A stretch of 64,000 nucleotides of DNA from Poa pratensis (lineage: Eukaryota; Streptophyta; Magnoliopsida; Poales; Poaceae), in the NCBI GenBank assembly GCA_947311845.1, contig CAMZMU010000096.1, forward strand, positions 13,913,251 to 13,977,250, written 5' to 3'. Both the position numbers and the translations under genes were made by a program. The notes under the pieces are model-generated. The model saw nothing but the letters and a program-made list of their open reading frames with translations. It did no database searches and was not told where the DNA came from. Shown here piece after piece: positions 1 through 11,400 of the stretch (its first letter is position 1; the number at the start of each line of letters is the position of its first letter).

Positions 1-44
1 ATTTGTATCTCCGCAATATTAATATACATTCTTTATCTAAAAAA

Positions 45-488
45 ATGGTACGACGCTGCGACGCCGCTTCACTGAGCCTGACGCAGCTCTGCTACCGGGC
101 ACCGTGGCACATGGCCCTCCAGCCGTTCCAGGAGGGCGCGGTGACTGTCGCCGGCGACGCCATGCACGCCATGGGGCCTTTCGTTGGACAGGGTGGCTCC
201 TGCAGCCTTGAGGACGCGGTTGTGGTCGCCCGGTGCTTGGCGACCGAGGGGGCGCTTGCCGCCGATGGCGATGACCGGAAATTGGCCGAGAGCAACGAAA
301 AAGCGCTCATGTCGTACGTGAAGGAGAGGAAAGGAAGGATCCTGTGGCTGTCGCTGCAGGCTTTCCTCAACGGGCAACTTATTGCCGCGTCTTCGGAGCT
401 CAGGAAGTTGTTGATTAAAGCGGCCATGGCGGTTTTCTTCGGAGGAAATTCGTACAGGCACACTGACTACGACTGCGGTTCGCTGTAG
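45..488 (+). CDS. FAD-dependent monooxygenase, C-terminal part (gene truncated by window start)
   Basis: The frame encodes the last ~145 residues of a plant FAD-dependent monooxygenase of the MO1/zeaxanthin-epoxidase-like class. The block VTVAGDAMHAMGPFVGQGG is the conserved second FAD-contact region (GD motif) that binds the ribityl chain, followed by SLEDAVVVARCL, the family's usual helix. The C-terminus ends naturally at the TAG at 486. Upstream of about base 45 the sequence is AT-rich and not family-like, so an intron probably precedes this exon and the Rossmann N-terminus lies outside the window. The ATG at 45 is only a convenient boundary, not a proven start. The family hydroxylates or epoxidises small aromatic or isoprenoid substrates; the substrate here is unknown. 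It could equally be a 5'-truncated pseudogene, since its neighbour is. Confidence 0.7.
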   Translation: MVRRCDAASLSLTQLCYRAPWHMALQPFQEGAVTVAGDAMHAMGPFVGQGGSCSLEDAVVVARCLATEGALAADGDDRKLAESNEKALMSYVKERKGRILWLSLQAFLNGQLIAASSELRKLLIKAAMAVFFGGNSYRHTDYDCGSL

Positions 489-597
489 TACGCACGCTTA
501 TTACTTAATTATGCACCAGATTATGCCGAATTTGTTTGCTGATACATCAGTCCTCTCTTTGAAAATTATCACGCACAGATAAAAAGGACTCATTTCT

Positions 598-1455
598 GTG
601 AAGAGGTTTATAGCGCCTCTCACACACGCAGGTCATGGCCCGCCAGATTATAAAACTCGAAAACGGCCTCAAAAGGCGGGGTTCAACAGTGACGCCGCCG
701 GCTTGAAGAGTTACGTCGAGTCCCTTCTTGACCTACGAATCCATGAAGATTCTGGCCGGGCCGTCACGGATGGCGAGCTCGTCAGCCTCATCTCGGAGTT
801 CCTCGGCGCCGGAACAGAGTCCACGGCAGCCGCGCTGGAGTGGACCATGGCCAACCTCGTCAAACGGCCGGACCTGCAGCAAAAGCTCCGCACCCAGGTC
901 AACGCCGTTGTTGCCTGCAGCGAGCGCGTCATTGAAGAGGCGGAGCTGTCACGCGTTCCATACCTCAGGGCCGTTGTGCACGAGAGCCTGCGGCGCCACC
1001 CGCCAATGCCGTTCGTGCTGCGCCACGTAAAGGGTGACGAGGCCGCCAAGGCGCTGGGCTTATTGCCATGCGACGTGCCGGACGGCGGCGCGACGGTGAA
1101 TTTTCTCGTGGGGAAGGTCGGACGTGATGGCGCGGCGTGGTCAGATCCGATGGAGTTCACGCCAGAGCGGTTCATGCCGGGCGGCGAGGGCGAGAGCGCC
1201 GACCTGACCTGCACGAGGGAGCTGAAGATGATGCCGTTCGGCGTCGGGAGGCGCTCGTGCCCGGGGCTTGCGACGGCAATGCTGCACCTGGAGTACTTCG
1301 TGGCCAACCTGGTGAGAGAGTTCGAGTGGTGGGAGGCTGACGGTGACGACGCCGTCGACCTCGCTGAGTTCCGCGGCTTCTTCTTCACCGTCATGAACCG
1401 CCTGCTCCGCGCGCGCCTTGTGCCCCGCAACGCGGAGCCAGATAACTTTTTTTAA
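598..1455 (+). pseudogene. Cytochrome P450 (CYP89-like), 5'-truncated fragment
   Basis: Homology starts near base 690 and covers only the C-terminal half of a microsomal P450. Visible are the I-helix oxygen-binding motif (GAGTEST), the K-helix ExxR (ESLRR), the PERF motif and the heme-binding loop PFGVGRRSCPG with its cysteine ligand. The order and the HLEYFVANLVREFEW tail resemble grass CYP89 proteins. A normal member is ~500 residues, so roughly 270 N-terminal residues, including the membrane anchor and proline hinge, are missing. No in-frame ATG precedes the homology; the open frame begins with GTG in non-homologous sequence. It ends at a TAA (1453-1455) only 260 bp from the truncated end of the convergent cyclin C copy. 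Probably a non-functional gene fragment; an upstream exon cannot be excluded because only 100 bp separate it from the monooxygenase. Confidence 0.8.
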
Positions 1456-3310
1456 GTCAGCCATGCATGTCATGCGTGTGCTGGTTGCTGACATGATCCG
1501 CTGTTGAATATGTTGTTCCACTGTCCCGTGTTTCCATGTGCGATCCTGAACTAGTGAGAAGACACCACCACAAAATCTTTTCTTGGGATTCCCTCATGTC
1601 ATCATGTGTTAGGCAGCAGCATACAATAATTTTTTGTTTGCCTCGGTTGGTTTAAGTTTCAAGCAAAAACAATTACAGTACTGGTTTTAAACATGTTTGG
1701 GTCCATTGTGCTTACCAGGCGAACTGTGTCAGGTCTGTTATGCCAGCATCCTGCAATAAACTGCAAAACAGAACATCGCGCAATAATCAATACCATTGCA
1801 GAATGCAGACTCTGTGAAAAGGAGTTGGTTTCAAAATTAAAAGAACAGGAAAGAATAAGAAGGCCCATTCCACTATTTCAAGTAAAAAAAATGACATTTG
1901 TTACTCAGATGCAATGTCATGGGAAACATAATCATACTGTAGAAGAGGACGATATGGATGGTAAACAACTAAATAATAGTCGAGCGCTTCCAGGAGCTTC
2001 ATTTCCATTTCAAGAATATCCTTAATTTCAAATCGGTACTTATCATCAGCACCTGCAATACCAGGGAAACAAACTAAACCGTCAGTGCAGCTCTTTCATG
2101 TAAACTGTCTATCAGTATGATCATTACTCATAAGACTTACCACACATCTTTTTAATGTAGAAGACGAGAAGCCTTGCTTGCACAGTACTCTCCTCTACCT
2201 TTGATGCTAAATATAAACAAGCCGGTGCTACCAAACGAGGATCATACTCAGTCATGCTCTTTCTGTAAAAAGATTCAGCATTAGGACAAAATATATATCT
2301 GCTTACATAAATACCTAAATTTTGGTCAATAAGAAGTGTACAAACAGGCAGACGATAGGAACCTCCACCTCCAACTTTTGCACATGCGTCTATAAAGTAT
2401 AGACACATGAGTTTGGTCCTCGGAGTCCAGAACATTACAAGTTGTAATTTATAGTGATAAGGAAGTTATATTGATCATGGTACAAGTTCTAGCTGATGCA
2501 GACTAGTTCTGACTGAAGTAAGTTGAGAACTACCAACATCTAGAATACCATGAGTCATGATCAAGTGATTGAAGCAAGGTGAAATCTTACTGAGCTCTGA
2601 CTGAAGCACTGAAGTTACTCACTGAAACAAGTCAAGAAATAGCGATATGCCTTACAGTCACAGTATACTATAGTTCTATCATCAAGTAAGTTGATCATCT
2701 TACATCCTAGGGGAACAATAGCACCTTTATAACCGAAAAAGTACTAGCTTAGTTCCCTTTCTCCAGCTAGTTAAAATGATAGTCAAATTCAGACAAGAAA
2801 TCAGAGAGCAGAGGGGTGGGGGAATATTTCTTCGTGATGAATAGAAACAAACTAGAATGATACCTTGTATAGACACGCCTGAAGTAAGTAATGGCAGTAG
2901 CTATGACTGAAATAGCAATGATTTAAGATCATCAGCATCACGAGTTAAGCCCAGAAAAATCAAGAGGAAATTGTACTGCATAACTCAATAACTGGACAAT
3001 GGCAACTCTAGTCTTCTAAGAAAAGCCCCAGCACACTTGCCATTCATAAACAATACAGACAAAGGGGAACAAACAATGCCACTTAGTTAGTTTCTTCTTA
3101 ATTCTCTATTAACGCAGGTAGATTCTAATATAAGTCTTGAAGTTCAAACAAACTATACAGAAATGTAATAAGAAAGATGAAACCTTACGAGAAAAGTGTA
3201 AATGTGTTTTGGGTGATATTATACTAAGTGAACAATTTATACACTAATATGTATAACTCTTGTACATATGAAAGTAGACACTTCAGTACAGTAATTGAAA
3301 ATATTTATTA

Positions 3311-3345
3311 CTCCCTCTGTCCCTTAATATAAGAGGTTTTGGCAA
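3311..3345. mobile_element. Truncated Stowaway-type MITE end
   Basis: TA followed by CTCCCTCTGTCCCTTAATAT is the typical left terminus of a grass Stowaway (Tc1/mariner) MITE. No matching right terminus is visible within several hundred bases, so only one end remains. It lies in a cyclin C intron. Confidence 0.45.
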
Positions 3346-4498
3346 AGTGTTGCTTAAATTATGTTGGCAACTGTAAAACACTATGGAAATATCCCTTGGT
3401 TGAGTGTAGAAAGAAAACATGCTAACTAAAAGACAGCCTAAAAGCATAAACATGAGTTTGTTAGTTCACTACAGTCTAAAGATGTCATGACATAATCACA
3501 GAATTGAAAACAAAAGTGGCTCAGGAAAGTGAAACAAGGTCTAACCTTTGTCTAACTTTCACTTGCTGTGCCAACCGCCAGATATCTGAAATCAATAAAT
3601 GCCTCCGTAAGAAACAAAACAATAATGCAAAAGAAAACAACGCAATTTTAAGTGAAAAATTGTGGCATTTGCAAATGGAAGGAAATGACTTATATGACTG
3701 GGCCTATGCTCATTACATGGACTGGCAATTAATAAACTAAAACTGCACAACTTGTGACACCACAAACTGTCATAAAAGGAGAGCACGGATTTGTACTTCT
3801 AAATCAGTAAAGTTAGAAGGAAGACCGTGCGTTCCTTTTCCTCTTCATATGATAGACACGGTGGAGAAATATTTTTCTAGAATACACCATGCATAGGTGT
3901 AACATATTTCATAGGTCAAGCACCATATAACGCCTTTCGGCAGAACAACGCTAATTTCCAGGATTAGCACTCCTGCTACACTACAACGACAAAGGAAATA
4001 ACTCATCACTGCCCAACTTCTAGCCACTAAGACGAGGAGGTGGGGCACAGGACATCCAGGCCACGGCGCGGCCATCGGCAGGCACCTGCATAGGACAACC
4101 ATGACCCAAGGATAACGCACCCTCCACCGGTGCGCCAAACAGGAGTCGGCAAGTAGACGGCAGGATCCGTCCGGGCCAAAAGCACCGGCGATGACGTGCA
4201 TTGCGCCACGGAGGCACGCCCTTGGCAGCGGCCACAACGCACAACTCCAAAGAATCTTCGGGAACTTCATGGGTAACCTGGACAGCGCTTCCAAGGAAGG
4301 GACGACGCCGCAGCACCGCGGCTGCCCAGACCGGCAAGCCGGACCTAAGGTTTCCCCCGGCTCCAGAGAGGAGGCAGCACAGTGGAAAAATGTAATTGTT
4401 CAACATTTGCATTGCAGTAGTTTTCTACGGTACAAAGTCGCATCCGAGCATGGCAGGGCACCGTAGTGGCAGGCAACCAAACTGTGCATAGCTACAGC

Positions 4499-5205
4499 TA
4501 GGGATGAAAACGGTACGGAATATTTCCGACTTCTCCGCGGAAAAACGGAAACGGAATGGAAATACGGAAACGGAAACGGAATTTTGCAAAACGGAAACGG
4601 AAACTTTTATGCGGAAACGGAAACGGAACAGCGTATTCCGGCGGAACGACCGCGGAAACGGAAATTCCGTTTCCGGTAATACGGAACTTTCCGTTTTTGG
4701 TACATGGTCATTTCCAAATCCAACAGGCACAGAAATTCTGGTGAGAAAATTTAGGCACAACCCAAGAGATGAATAAAAATGAAAATAATCTGAAGCTACC
4801 ATGTTTATGACCTATGTATTCGCATATCATCTCTCCCTCGGGTCGGTCTCAGTTCTCCATTTCGATGTTATACTAGCGATAGGGATGGTAATAGATATTT
4901 TTAATCTTGCACACCATATTATATAATCAGGATATCTCCTTATAATTCTATTTCATCTTAAAAACTTGACAAGTTTGTTGATTTGCTTGGCTTTTCCATA
5001 ATTATTTAAGGCGTCTCTGGGTTCCGGTAATTATCTGCTTTGTGTTCCGTCTCTGTACCGTATTCGGTCTATATCTGTTTCCGAGAATATTTGTTTCTGT
5101 ATTTGTTTCCAGGGTTTCTGTATTTGTTTCCGCTTCCGCAAAGGAATATGAAAACAAATGTGGCACCACTCAGTTCCGTCCGTATCCGCTCCGTTTTCAT
5201 CTCTA
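4499..5205. mobile_element. Non-autonomous hAT element with 8-bp target duplication
   Basis: Terminal inverted repeats TAGGGATGAAAACGG (left) and CCGTTTTCATCTCTA (right) are flanked by a perfect 8-bp direct repeat GCTACAGC (4491-4498 and 5206-5213), the hAT signature. The interior is non-coding. The left part has many copies of GGAAACGGAAACGG and the right part the inverse GTTTCCG, which are probably subterminal transposase-binding motifs. The element sits in the intron between exons 2 and 3 of the cyclin C copy. Confidence 0.9.
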
Positions 5206-5760
5206 GCTACAGCTAAGAAACTAGACTAATTTGCATTAGGGAATGAAAATACTAGACGAGCAAAGGGACAGGGAGGGACAGGGAGGAGGTGACCTACGGG
5301 AGGACATGTGGATCTTGACGAGGCGGAACTCCTCCGTCGTGATTCCCCGCTCGCGGTCCGCCGCCGGCACCACGTCCACATCCTCCGGTTCCAGGATCTG
5401 CTTGCTGCTCGCGCCGGATCGAGCACGCACGCACACGACGCACCAATCAATCCGCGCCGCCACATAAGAAAACGAATCGACCGAGAAGGGGAGCTGGAAT
5501 CTTACGAGTGCGAGGACGCCCAGAAGTTGGCGGCCATCCTGGATTGGCGAGACTCGCCGGTCGGAGTGGTGGCCGGTGGGGTCTGTGCGAGCTCGGAGTT
5601 TGGAGAAGAGGGGGAGCACGGCAGCCGAGCAGCAGCAAGGGGATTGCGACTCGTGAGGTGATCGGTACGCAGAGGAGCAGGCCGAGCCCAAAGATACAGG
5701 CTTTAGTTTTTTTAGAACCCGATACAGGTAAGATACAGCAAACTAGAGAAAGAGGGCGTT

Positions 5761-6099
5761 TTGGCTTCCGAGCTCACCTGTTTCTGTTTCTGGCTGAATA
5801 AAAATTCGAAGAAAATAGTAAAATGTTTCCAACAATTCTGAAAAAGCAGTGATGAAAATATATAAATGTTCTACATGCGTGCCGAGTTTCGTCGTGAAAT
5901 GACTTTTTTAATGCTATGTGCAAAAAAGACAACATCAATGATCTAAAAAATATATACGAATATTATTTCACCATGAAACTTGGCACGAATATAGAAATTT
6001 GCATCTGTTCATCATTGTTTCTTTCAGATTTTTTTAAAACGTGTTACTATTTCTTCGAAGTTTTTATTCAACCAGGAGCAGGTGAGGTCGGGAGCCAAT
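5761..6099. mobile_element. MITE-like element with ~55-bp imperfect inverted repeats
   Basis: The left arm 5761-5821 (TTGGCTTCCGAGCTCACCTG, then a GAATAAAAATTCGAAG block) matches the reverse complement of 6042-6099 (TTGGCTCCCGACCTCACCTG). The interior is AT-rich with no coding. The 14-bp GATACAGGCTTTAG occurs on both sides (about 5693 and 6110) but not immediately at the termini, so the target duplication and exact ends are uncertain. Superfamily is probably Mutator-like. Confidence 0.6.
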
Positions 6100-6403
6100 C
6101 TGAATTTATGATACAGGCTTTAGCTATAGTTACCGATTGATGACAATATTCATCCCGTGGTAGCAAAGCCCATGCTTGACGGCCCAAGATGTAGCCGAAA
6201 AGTTTGTTAAATGAGGTAGTTGCCTAAAAACTTAAATGGGGTAGTTTGCCTAAAAAACGTTAAATGGTGTATTCACAAGTTAGCTAAATGTAGTCGACAA
6301 GTTAGCTAAATATAGATGTGGGGTATTAGGGTAATACGTGTCACAAACGCGTAACTATGGGGTAATAAGTGGATTTCACTCTTAAAAAAGTTCACTAAAA
6401 CTA

Positions 6404-6624
6404 CTCCCTCAACTCCATCGATTTTCCTATGCTAAGGTGTGGAGAAAACTCAACAAAGTACTAAAAAAATTACATGTTATAGTACACAAATAGTATCATT
6501 TGTATTCATACTATATTTAAAACACTGTGACTTGTGTGTCTTATACTTATCGAATTTTCAGTTCAATTTTTTTCAAAGTACAACTTTAACTGTTGCCGCC
6601 GCCTAGCATTTTTAAGAGAGGGAG
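6404..6624. mobile_element. Stowaway-type MITE
   Basis: CTCCCTC at the left and GAGGGAG at the right, each flanked by TA (6402-6403, 6625-6626), define a 221-bp Tc1/mariner-type MITE. Only the outer bases of the inverted repeat are well conserved, so it is old. Confidence 0.65.
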
Positions 6625-6649
6625 TATTAACCAAACTTATCAAATAAAC

Positions 6650-7290
6650 ATATTTGACAAACTGCCAATATATTACTTCAAAGGGTGAAGAATTACAAAG
6701 GTTCATGATTGACGGGAAGAGAGGAAGTCACGCCACCAACCGACGTGCTCCTCTAAAACATGGTCTTTACGCCGGTTTGTCCGAAGAGTTAAACCGTCGA
6801 CCACATTCGAGTTGTTGCGAAGGATGTGTGATTAGATAGTTCCGGAGTCCCATATTTTCCAAAGAATGATCAGGAGGACCGAGGGTAGAACCAATCAGGA
6901 TGAAATTAATATGGAGGTGATGCGAGACAGCGAGAACGACTAGGTGAACAATATGTGCATTCAATCCTCCACAGCAGCGCCACATCGCACACAGACATCG
7001 GAATCGAGGATGGTTTTCTCGAACAAGTTGGCTCTCGTGTTTAGGCGATCAAGGATAAACAACCGTCCAAAGATCTTGACCTTCTGAGGGATAAAAAATT
7101 CCAAATCATATCCACCCGGTTGTCGGCCAGTTGCGAGGACAGAGCGGCATAGGCCCCACGCGAGGATAAACGTTGTTTGTCGATGAGGGTCATGTCATCA
7201 ATCGAGTTTTCAAGTACCACACCCTGCAACAAGCAACAAAGTGAAGCCAGCTCATCGGCTAACGTTAGTCTTTTACGCATGCCAATATTG
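6650..7290 (-). mobile_element. LINE remnant, 3' part of reverse-transcriptase ORF (zf-RVT region)
   Basis: On the minus strand a degenerate frame reads VKIFGRLFILDRLNTRANLF, then KTILDSDVCVRCGAAVED. This is the zinc-binding zf-RVT region found downstream of the reverse transcriptase in plant LINE ORF2 proteins. Upstream of it (toward 7290) SSRGAYAALSS also fits the family. Stops and frame changes are frequent, so the copy is dead. No polyA tail or target duplication was found. Confidence 0.7.
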
Positions 7291-7890
7291 ATCCCATGGT
7301 GAAAACTGAGTAAACGAAGACATTTTGATGTAGTTGGTGCGAGTATAAAGCGGGGAAGACAGTAGCTAGGGTTTTAGGGAGTAGCCATGGATCCAACCAA
7401 AAGTAGCTCAACTGACTGGCCTGTCAGATTTGTTGCAGTTTTCACCACCAACGCATGAAAATGTCACATCAATTCACAATTACAATTGTCCATAGAAGTT
7501 CTTTTTCGCATTCCTGTGGACTTCTCTTCCATGGCAGTAAAGCCCAAACTTGTTATCTTGCAATTACCACTAATGAAATCTAAAGCCCAAGACCTCTTCC
7601 TTGCCGGTCCCCTAGTGTTTTTAGTACTGGCAAGTGGCGGCACCTGCAGGTTTAGAGGCCGGAGGAGCAGCAGGATGTAGTAGGCGTCAGATATAGTTAG
7701 CGCCAAAATCAAAGCCAAGCGGCCGTTTTATGGATTCTTCCGTACGTCTATATGCCACAGACTTGTACACGGATCAGTATTGTGCCCATCGCTGTGGACT
7801 ACTAGTTGCTAACGATCTTCTTCCTGTAATCCTGTTACATGTTTTGTCTGTGATCTTGACCTGGGCAAAGGGTGCCTGCAAACCTTGTAC

Positions 7891-7898
7891 GATAAATA
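7891..7898 (+). promoter_or_regulatory. Possible TATA element of the aspartic protease gene
   Basis: GATAAATA lies about 100 bp upstream of the first plausible ATG (7995), a normal distance for a plant TATA box plus short leader. There is no other support. Confidence 0.3.
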
Positions 7899-7994
7899 GA
7901 CTTGCAAGTTTCAGTTTCAGCAGAACTCTTCAAAAGCCCAGGTGCCCAGCTAGCAGCTCTTAAGAAATTTGCTCGAGCTTTCCATCGATCATCC

Positions 7995-9282
7995 ATGCTT
8001 AGATGCATGGGTCCCTTGCGAGCTCTCATGTTGCTCCTACTTGCCTCACAGGCCAGTTCGGCGCCGTCCGGCTACCGCGTCGTTCTCACCCACGTCGACT
8101 CCAAAGGCGGCTTCACCAAGGCCGAGCTCCTACGCCGAGCCGCGCATAGGAGTCGCCTCCGAGCGACGACGATGTTATCATCGTCCAGCTCGGACAACAG
8201 CAGCCCCAGGCTTTACTCGGGCCAGGCCGAGTACCTCATGGAGCTCGCCATCGGGATGCCGCCCGTACCGTTCATCGCCCTCGTGGACACCGGCAGCGAC
8301 CTCACCTGGACGCAGTGCCAGCCGTGCAAGCTCTGCTTCCCGCAGGACACGCCCATCTACGACGCCTCCGCCTCGTCCAGCTTCTCCCCCGTGGCCTGCT
8401 CCAGTGCCTCGTGCCTGCCCGTATGGAGCGGCAGCAACTGCTCCTCGCTCTGCCGGTACCGCTACGCCTACGGCGACGGCGCCTACTCGGCGGGGATCTT
8501 GGGGACGGAGACGGTCACGTTCGGTTCTAGTAGTTCTAGCTCTAGCGCTCACGGCGTCGCGTTCGGCTGCGGCACCGACAATGGGGGAGCCTCGTACAAC
8601 TCCACCGGGACGGTCGGCCTCGGCCGTGGGACGCTCTCCCCTAGTGGCGCAACTAGGGGTCGGCAAGTTCTCCTACTGCCTCACCGACTTCTTCAACCCC
8701 AGTCTAGGCAGCCCTTTCTTGTTCGGGTCTCTAGCGGACATTGCCGCCGGCGACGCCGCCGTGCACGTGCAGTCGACGCCGCTGCTGCAGAACCCGCAGA
8801 GCCCGTCGCGGTACTACGTCTCCCTCGAGGGCATATCGTTCGGCGACGCTCGCCTGCCGATCCCAAACGACACCTTCGCGCTGCGCGCCGACGGCACTGG
8901 GGGCATGATCGTGGATTCCGGCACCACCTTCACGGCGCTCGCGGAACGCGCTTTCAGGGTGGTCGTCAGCCACGTGGCAGACGTGCTCGGGCAGCCGGTG
9001 GTGAACGCCTCCAGCCTTGACAGCCCTTGCTTCCCGGCTCCAGCCGGTGAGCATCGGCTCATGCCGGACATGGTGCTGCACTTCGCCGGCGGCGCGGACA
9101 TGAGGCTGCACAGGGACAACTACATGTTCTTCAACCAGGAGGACTCGTCGTTTTGCTTAACCATTGGTGGAACAACGGGGACTTCGGTACTTGGCAATTT
9201 CCAGCAGCAGAATATACAGATGTTGTTCGAGATCACCGTCGGGCAATTGTCGTTCCTGTCCACCGATTGTAGCAAGCTCTGA
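7995..9282 (+). pseudogene. Nepenthesin-type aspartic protease with single-base frameshift
   Basis: An intronless A1-family aspartic protease. From the ATG at 7995 (or 8007) a hydrophobic signal peptide (MGPLRALMLLLLASQAS) leads to a short propeptide. The first catalytic motif is VDTGSDLTW (about residue 98). It is followed by the cysteine-rich nepenthesin insert (QCQPCKLCF through SLCRYRYAYGDGAYSAG) and the second catalytic motif VDSGTTFTAL. The C-terminus FLSTDCSKL is normal, and total length ~428 residues fits secreted or apoplastic plant nepenthesins. The reading frame changes at the run CCCC (8638-8641): GLGRGTLS continues as LVAQLGVGKFSYCL only if one C is ignored. As written the gene would yield a truncated protein without the second catalytic aspartate. 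A sequencing or assembly error in the homopolymer is a real alternative, because the rest is fully conserved. Confidence 0.88.
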
Positions 9283-10886
9283 AGTCTGAAGCATGTAGTG
9301 GAAGCCTACCTTGGTAGACCATTTGAATTCCTTGTTCCTGCTTTACGAAGCCCTGAATCCAGAAACAACGCCGTACCCTGCTGTCCTACACCTCGATCCA
9401 GGCCATCTTGATCTAGTCGAGCTTGAACATCCCCGGCGGCTGACTGACGCTTCAGTACTTCACATGAGAAGAGATAAAAGCTCTCTTCTGAGCTCGACTA
9501 ATCTAGGTTGCTTTCGAGAAAAGAAGTGTTCCATTTCAGCGTTGGTTGTTTCTCTGCGTCGAGAAGGATAGGCCTCTGAATTGGTATTGTCGGCTGATTA
9601 TCCTATTCTCCGGTTATCTGAGTTGGAAGGTAAACGCGGCAGGTGTTCTGCCAATTCATTTCAGAAGAATAGAAAGTTTTACAAAAGCCAGGGAGTTAAT
9701 ACAGACATAATACCACCTGTGAAACTAGCTACTTGTATGGTCGAACAAAAGTGCGGCCAACTCCTCTCTACATCCTTTAGGCTCGTCGTTTATTACTAGT
9801 AATTCTTTTTGCTCATCAATACCATGATATCCAAGCATTAAAACTTAGAAACATTGACATCCGTTAATCCATATGCATGGAGAGGTTCCAAAACAGGAAA
9901 CGAAAGTATTCAACGATGTTGGCAACAGAAAGAAAAGGCTAGTAGCTTTGAGCGATGGGCTGTGGAGCTCTCTGCCTGCATGAGTAGCCAGGATAAGGAG
10001 TACGAATTGTTCAGGATGAGCCCAGTGGACTGGCCTTCGGGGCGCGCTAGGCCCGCATAGGAATTCCGCAATTAAACAAAGAGGCCGAGGATGCTAACCA
10101 TACCATGATAACATCTACTCCGTATATCTGTTCTCTCAAAAAAAAAAAAATTAGAGTTTTTTCTTTCTTCCGAGCTAAAAAATCGAAAATAATATTTATG
10201 TTCAAAAAATCTGAAAAAATTCGGATGTAACCAAATGATATATCCAACAACCGTGCACAAGATCAATTTCAAACACTTTGTATTTTGAGCTACGCAAAGA
10301 TGAAAAAGGGTGTATTTTCAAGTCTCTAGATTTTATCCGATGTTGTCATCTTTGCGTAGCCCATGACATATCCGAATCTATATATATCCGTGAAGAAAGG
10401 CCTTTGAAAGAAGATGTTGTGTTCTCTTTTCTTTTCGCGAATCTGCTGTGTCATCTGTTGCTAGCTCCGTCGATTTTCACTTCATGTGCGTACGCCGACA
10501 CTGCCGTCCCCTTGACGACTGTTGGCGCATACGTATACGTCTTGTGTACATGTACGGACAAATTAATGAAGTGACAGCATACGGACATCTTTTTTGTTTC
10601 GTGCACTCCTGGGCACGCACATGCATGCAGCCAGGAAGCTCCGGATACACGACACAGGTACGTACACCTCGCTTTGCAGCGTACGTACGTAGGTATGTGG
10701 TCGTTCATTTCTTGATTGATACTACGTACGTACCTCGATCGACAATAATTCCATCGTATGCATGTCATGGAATGAATTAGGAGCGACGTACGTACAGTAC
10801 TGGTTATCAGCATGCAGCGAGCGAGGAATCGTGCCTGCACGTACGTTGACGCCTCAACCACCACTCCACAGGGACAGGGGGCACCT
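9283..10886. other. Spacer with no supported gene
   Basis: Contains the presumed 3' untranslated region of the protease, AT-rich sequence, and from about 10480 many ACGT/GTAC motifs (GTACGTAC runs near 10685 and 10725). Short open frames have no recognisable domain. Confidence 0.5.
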
Positions 10887-11241
10887 GCAGTACTGATCTG
10901 ATAGTAGTACTGCATGCTGCCAATCCGATCCAACCTTGGTCTCATCCGCCCCTACAAAATGACCTCTTATATATTAGTACGTGCAAATATGGTCAAAGCG
11001 AAGTAACGTTAAAAAATGCATCTGAGCAGAGCAGGCACATGACAAGCTTGTATCCAAGTAAAAAGGAAGGCAGTACTGATCTGATAGTACTACTGCATGC
11101 TGCCAATCCGATCCAACCTTGGTCTGATCCGCGTCTAGAAAATGACCTCCTACGTGTGTGTTGCCAAACGATCAAGCACGCACGAGTATGACCATGCACC
11201 TCTTATTAGTACGTACGTACGGAGTACGTGCAAATATGGCT
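10887..11241. repeat. Local direct duplication (about 110-170 bp, two copies)
   Basis: The block starting GCAGTACTGATCTGATAGTA at 10887 recurs at 11070 with few changes. Both copies continue through TGCCAATCCGATCCAACC, AAAATGACCTC and a shared GTGCAAATATGG end (10981 and 11228). The second copy carries a ~65-bp extra segment after CCTACGTG. Confidence 0.8.
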
Positions 11242-11251
11242 TACGCATGTA

Positions 11252-11400
11252 CTCCCTCCATTACAAAATATTTGACCGACCTTTCATTTGGCTACATATG
11301 CTGCTGTGCATACGTATTTACACACTAAAAGATACGTATCTAAATACACATCCATATATGACGAATGAAAATTAAGTAGAGTATTTTGCAACAAAGAGAG
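11252..11400. mobile_element. Stowaway-type MITE
   Basis: CTCCCTCCATTACAAAATAT at the left pairs with the reverse complement of ATTTTGCAACAAAGAGAG at the right, flanked by TA on both sides. 149 bp, non-coding, slightly diverged. Confidence 0.75.

Larger units (their letters stand above)
1716..5537 (-). pseudogene. CYCC1: Cyclin C (CYCC1-like) gene copy, 3'-truncated with a frame break
   Basis: Seven exons can be read on the minus strand: 5537-5506 (start MAANFWASSH), 5404-5298 (ILEPEDVDVVPAADRERGIT, then VKIHM), 3585-3546 (IWRLAQQVKVRQ), 2906-2864 (ATAITYFRRVYT), 2262-2141 (KSMTEYDPRLVAP, then CLYLASKVEES), 2052-1938 (YRFEIKDILEMEMKLLEALD) and 1760-1716 (LLQDAGITDLTQFAW). All have GT-AG borders. 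The protein matches plant cyclin C, the Mediator kinase-module partner of CDK8, acting in the nucleus. Two defects show. Joining 3546 to 2906 by canonical sites shifts the frame, giving a stop in the next exon. The last exons (second half of the second cyclin fold, about 100 residues) are absent; 1456-1715 has no match. The 3' end abuts the P450 fragment, so a rearrangement probably removed it. An unusual splice site could rescue the frame but not the missing tail. Confidence 0.82.

Noticed and set aside
4504..4802. Short open frames in GGAAACGG repeats
   Set aside because: They lie in the subterminal repeat of the hAT element and are low complexity.
7969..8640. Alternative frame upstream of the protease frameshift as a separate gene
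   Set aside because: It is the out-of-frame shadow of the protease N-terminal half, rich in R/P/S, with no domain.
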